8,904 bases of DNA from Deltaproteobacteria bacterium (lineage in GTDB: Bacteria > Desulfobacterota > Binatia > Binatales > Binataceae): positions 1 to 8,904 of the forward strand of contig JAJXYM010000281.1 of NCBI GenBank assembly GCA_021780585.1. The letters run 5' to 3'. Shown here piece after piece: positions 7,126 through 8,904 of this stretch. Under the pieces are notes generated by a model. The model had not been told where the DNA came from, did no database searches, and saw only the letters and a program-made list of their open reading frames with translations. The translations under genes were made by a program, and so were the position numbers. Every line of letters begins with the position of its first letter. Position 1 is the first letter of the stretch.

Positions 7126-8607
7126 TCAGGCGTCCGGGCCGCCCTCCCCGGCCAGCAGACGCCGCGCGGCGCTTGCCACCGCCGTCCCGGCGAAGAACTC
7201 CGGATTCATTCCGCCATGCAGCCGGACCGGATTCGCAAAAACGAAATCGCGGAAGTCGGCTTCGCCGATCAGTCCGTGTTCGACCAGCTCCCACGGCTCG
7301 GCCGCCGCGTCGCGCATATCGAAGAGGTCGCGATGGCCGATGTCGGAGCCGAAGATCGCGTTGAGGCGCGCGCCGAACGGAATCCGCCGCGCGTCGAAGG
7401 CCAGCGCGGTCATGTCGTCGTCGCCCTCGCAGCCGAAATAGAAATTCCGCGTGAACAGGTCGCGGAAGTCCTCGGCGCGCTCGATTCCGAGCCGCGCGAA
7501 CTCGTCGCGATCGGCCGGGTCCTCGGCCGTACCCCACATCACGTCCGACCGCTCGCCCGGATCGTCGGGAAACCGATCGGCGAAGCGCGGGCCGCCCCAG
7601 CGCCGGCACAGTTCGACAAACAGCGCCCGATCGAGCCGCGCCGGATCGAAGTTATCGAGCACGTCCACACGATGCATCCGCCAATGGCCGATCAGGTCGC
7701 CGTAAAGCACCCGCGCCCAGCCGACTCCCCCCTCCTGAAAGGCGAAACGCAGCGTCGGGAAGCGCCGCGTTACGCCGCCGAAAAAAAGCGCCTTGCAGAC
7801 GGCTTCGGCGGTCGCCGCGAAATGGCCGATATGGTTGTGCATGAAGTTCGAAATCGAACCGCGAAAGCCGATGCCCGTGCCCTTTGAATGGAACGTCGGA
7901 GCCACGCCCAGGGCGACGCATCGCGCCCATACCGGATCGTAATCGTGCTCGCTGTCGATTCCATAGCTGTCGAACCACGAAAGCTGCCCTTCGAGCTCCG
8001 GGGCGCGCCGCGCCAGCGCCGGAATCGGCCGCCGCACATAGGCCGGCATCACGATCGCCTTGAGCTTGAGCCGCCCGATCGCGTGGTCGAGTTCGGCGAT
8101 CGCCTCGGCCGGCGTATGCATCGGGATGACCGCGACCGGGGTCAGCCGGTCGGCGCATTCGGCAAAGACCTCGGCATGGTAGTTGTTCAGCGCGTGGCAG
8201 GCGGCGCGGCGCAACTCCTCGTCGCGCATATGGGGCGAATTCAGGCCAAGGCTCGGGTAGATAATCGAAAAGTCCAGCCCCATCTCGGGCAGCCGCTCGC
8301 GCATCAGGCGCGGAATCGAGCTGGTGGCGCGGTCGAGGGTGTTTTTGGTCGGATGCGCCCACCAGTTCGGGCGCGGCGTGCGGGTGTCACGCCGCGCCGC
8401 CCAATCCATCCGGTTCCATACGAAGGAAAAACCGCTGTCAGGCGCGCGTTTATAACGATCGACGATTCCGGGGCCGCCGGCCTCGCGCAGGAAGTCGAAG
8501 AACAACGGCTCGAATTCCGCCGCATGGCCGTCGGTATCGACGATCGGATGATTCAGACGCGCCCGTACCGCCGCGCCACGCGATAGTTTGCCGGCCGATC
8601 CGCTCAT
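7126..8607 (-). CDS. Amidohydrolase family protein (ACMSD-type, Amidohydrolase_2)
   Basis: This 493-residue protein resembles the metal-dependent TIM-barrel hydrolases and decarboxylases related to aminocarboxymuconate-semialdehyde decarboxylase. Its N-terminus carries IVDTDGHAAEF (22-32), the D-x-D-x-H form of the first metal motif (D24, D26, H28) in place of the classic HxH. Further candidate ligands are H240 in PTFHSKGTG (237-245), the histidine-rich NFMHNHIGHF (254-263), and the final-strand Asp D422 in FGSDIGHRD (419-427). It is longer than ACMSD proper (about 330 residues), with insertions around 60-100 and 310-390. No signal peptide is seen, so it should be cytoplasmic. The substrate is unknown; relatives are numerous in bacteria that degrade aromatic or other xenobiotic carbon sources. 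The start is fixed by a full-strength Shine-Dalgarno sequence at 8615-8622. The 55-bp gap to engB suggests it may be a separate function transcribed through into the cluster. Confidence 0.9.
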   Translation of the reverse strand: MSGSAGKLSRGAAVRARLNHPIVDTDGHAAEFEPLFFDFLREAGGPGIVDRYKRAPDSGFSFVWNRMDWAARRDTRTPRPNWWAHPTKNTLDRATSSIPRLMRERLPEMGLDFSIIYPSLGLNSPHMRDEELRRAACHALNNYHAEVFAECADRLTPVAVIPMHTPAEAIAELDHAIGRLKLKAIVMPAYVRRPIPALARRAPELEGQLSWFDSYGIDSEHDYDPVWARCVALGVAPTFHSKGTGIGFRGSISNFMHNHIGHFAATAEAVCKALFFGGVTRRFPTLRFAFQEGGVGWARVLYGDLIGHWRMHRVDVLDNFDPARLDRALFVELCRRWGGPRFADRFPDDPGERSDVMWGTAEDPADRDEFARLGIERAEDFRDLFTRNFYFGCEGDDDMTALAFDARRIPFGARLNAIFGSDIGHRDLFDMRDAAAEPWELVEHGLIGEADFRDFVFANPVRLHGGMNPEFFAGTAVASAARRLLAGEGGPDA

Positions 8608-8614
8608 CGCCCCG

Positions 8615-8622
8615 CCTCCTTA
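8615..8622 (-). promoter_or_regulatory. Strong ribosome binding site of the amidohydrolase gene
   Basis: On the minus strand this reads TAAGGAGG, an exact match to the anti-Shine-Dalgarno complement, 7 bases before the ATG at 8605-8607. It is the best such site in the window and decides the amidohydrolase start. Confidence 0.8.
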
Positions 8623-8642
8623 TCTGACTCGATCATCCGCTC

Positions 8643-8679
8643 GCCCTGGCGACCGCGGTCACGGCACGAGCGCCAGGGC
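8643..8679. repeat. 9-bp inverted repeat with an internal 10-bp palindrome
   Basis: GCCCTGGCG (8643-8651) is repeated in perfect inverse as CGCCAGGGC (8671-8679) around a 19-base loop. The perfect palindrome GACCGCGGTC (8651-8660) starts at the last base of the left arm. It sits 12 bp after the PEBP stop codon and 20 bp before the amidohydrolase Shine-Dalgarno. No T-run follows on the minus strand, so it is not a classic intrinsic terminator. It could be an operator, a 3' stabilising hairpin for the PEBP mRNA, or chance in GC-rich DNA. Confidence 0.45.
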
Positions 8680-8691
8680 CGCCCGGCGCGC

Positions 8692-8904
8692 TCAGCGCCC
8701 GAACGTCCCGACCAGGTCGGTCACGGCCAACTGATGGCCCCGCATCGCCGCTTCGACCTCGTCGCAGGTCGCGCCCGGTTTGAGCTGAAGCATCGTATCG
8801 AGCGCGTAAAGCCGGAAATGGTAATGATGCGCCGGGCCGGGCGGCGGACAGGGACCGTGGTAACCGATCGTCCCGCGCTGATTCGCGCCCTGAATGCCGC
8901 CGCC
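8692..8904 (-). CDS. YbhB/YbcL-family Raf kinase inhibitor-like protein (PEBP family), C-terminal part
   Basis: Seventy codons plus the TGA stop at 8692-8694 are present; the 5' half lies beyond the right edge. The readable part contains GTIGYHGPCPPPGPAHHYHF (from the 11th visible residue), followed by RLYALDTML. This GYHGPCPPPG-x-HHYHFRLYALD signature is diagnostic of bacterial phosphatidylethanolamine-binding-protein homologues such as E. coli YbhB and YbcL. The rest, with VEAAMRGHQLAVTDLVGTFGR, matches the family's usual ending, where the final helix carries the 'I/L-A-x-x-x-L-x-G-x-Y/F' pattern. Members are small, about 150-180 residues, cytoplasmic or periplasmic depending on a signal peptide that cannot be seen here. 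Their ligand in bacteria is not well defined. The reading frame is open to the edge. Confidence 0.9.
   Translation of the reverse strand, partial: GGGIQGANQRGTIGYHGPCPPPGPAHHYHFRLYALDTMLQLKPGATCDEVEAAMRGHQLAVTDLVGTFGR

Noticed and set aside
5466..7364. Long plus-strand open frame (632 codons) spanning glycosyltransferase and engB
   Set aside because: It crosses several genes with clear family motifs on the other strand, and its translation is Arg/Ala/Gly-rich without domains. It is a composition artefact.
7216..7887. Plus-strand open frames opposite the amidohydrolase (also 7888-8586)
   Set aside because: Both are shadows of the amidohydrolase reading frame, with no ribosome binding site or recognisable product.
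1..8904. CRISPR array, mobile element, prophage or tRNA
   Set aside because: I saw no spaced direct repeats, transposase or integrase motifs, terminal repeats or cloverleaf sequence. Gene content and composition look uniformly chromosomal.

Overview
The window is a GC-rich stretch (about two thirds G+C by eye) in which every credible gene lies on the minus strand, so transcription runs from the right edge to the left. In transcription order it holds: the 3' part of a YbhB/YbcL-type PEBP gene, an ACMSD-type amidohydrolase, the ribosome-assembly GTPase engB, a family 2 glycosyltransferase, a small protein I do not recognise, a radical SAM protein related to spore photoproduct lyase (SPL), glutamate racemase murI, the translocase ATPase secA, and the first codons of argJ.

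The organism is a Gram-negative-like bacterium with an ordinary housekeeping set. The secA-argJ order occurs in Deltaproteobacteria such as Geobacter. Together with high GC, the large ACMSD-type amidohydrolase and the non-sporulation SPL homologue, this suggests Deltaproteobacteria/Desulfobacterota, Myxococcota or the related uncultured Binatota. That placement is an inference with modest confidence.

Region by region: positions 8608-8691 separate the PEBP gene from the amidohydrolase and hold a strong Shine-Dalgarno sequence and a 9-bp inverted repeat with a 10-bp palindrome in its loop. A 55-bp gap separates the amidohydrolase from engB. From engB to murI the genes are packed: 6 bp between engB and the glycosyltransferase, a 4-base ATGA overlap into the unknown gene, an 11-base overlap into the SPL-like gene, and 4 bp to murI. 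A 96-bp AT-richer gap then precedes secA, and a 62-bp gap precedes argJ.

The most interesting part is the tightly coupled glycosyltransferase / unknown protein / SPL-like radical SAM trio at 3843-6455. The SPL-like enzyme keeps the CxxxCxxC cluster motif. It has Glu where true SPL has its H-donor cysteine, Phe where SPL has one of its two H-transfer tyrosines, and extra N-terminal cysteines. It therefore probably does something other than repair spore photoproduct, and its close partners may share that unknown job. The rest is housekeeping: secretion (secA), peptidoglycan precursor supply (murI), 50S ribosome assembly (engB) and arginine synthesis (argJ). I saw no tRNA, rRNA, mobile element or CRISPR array.
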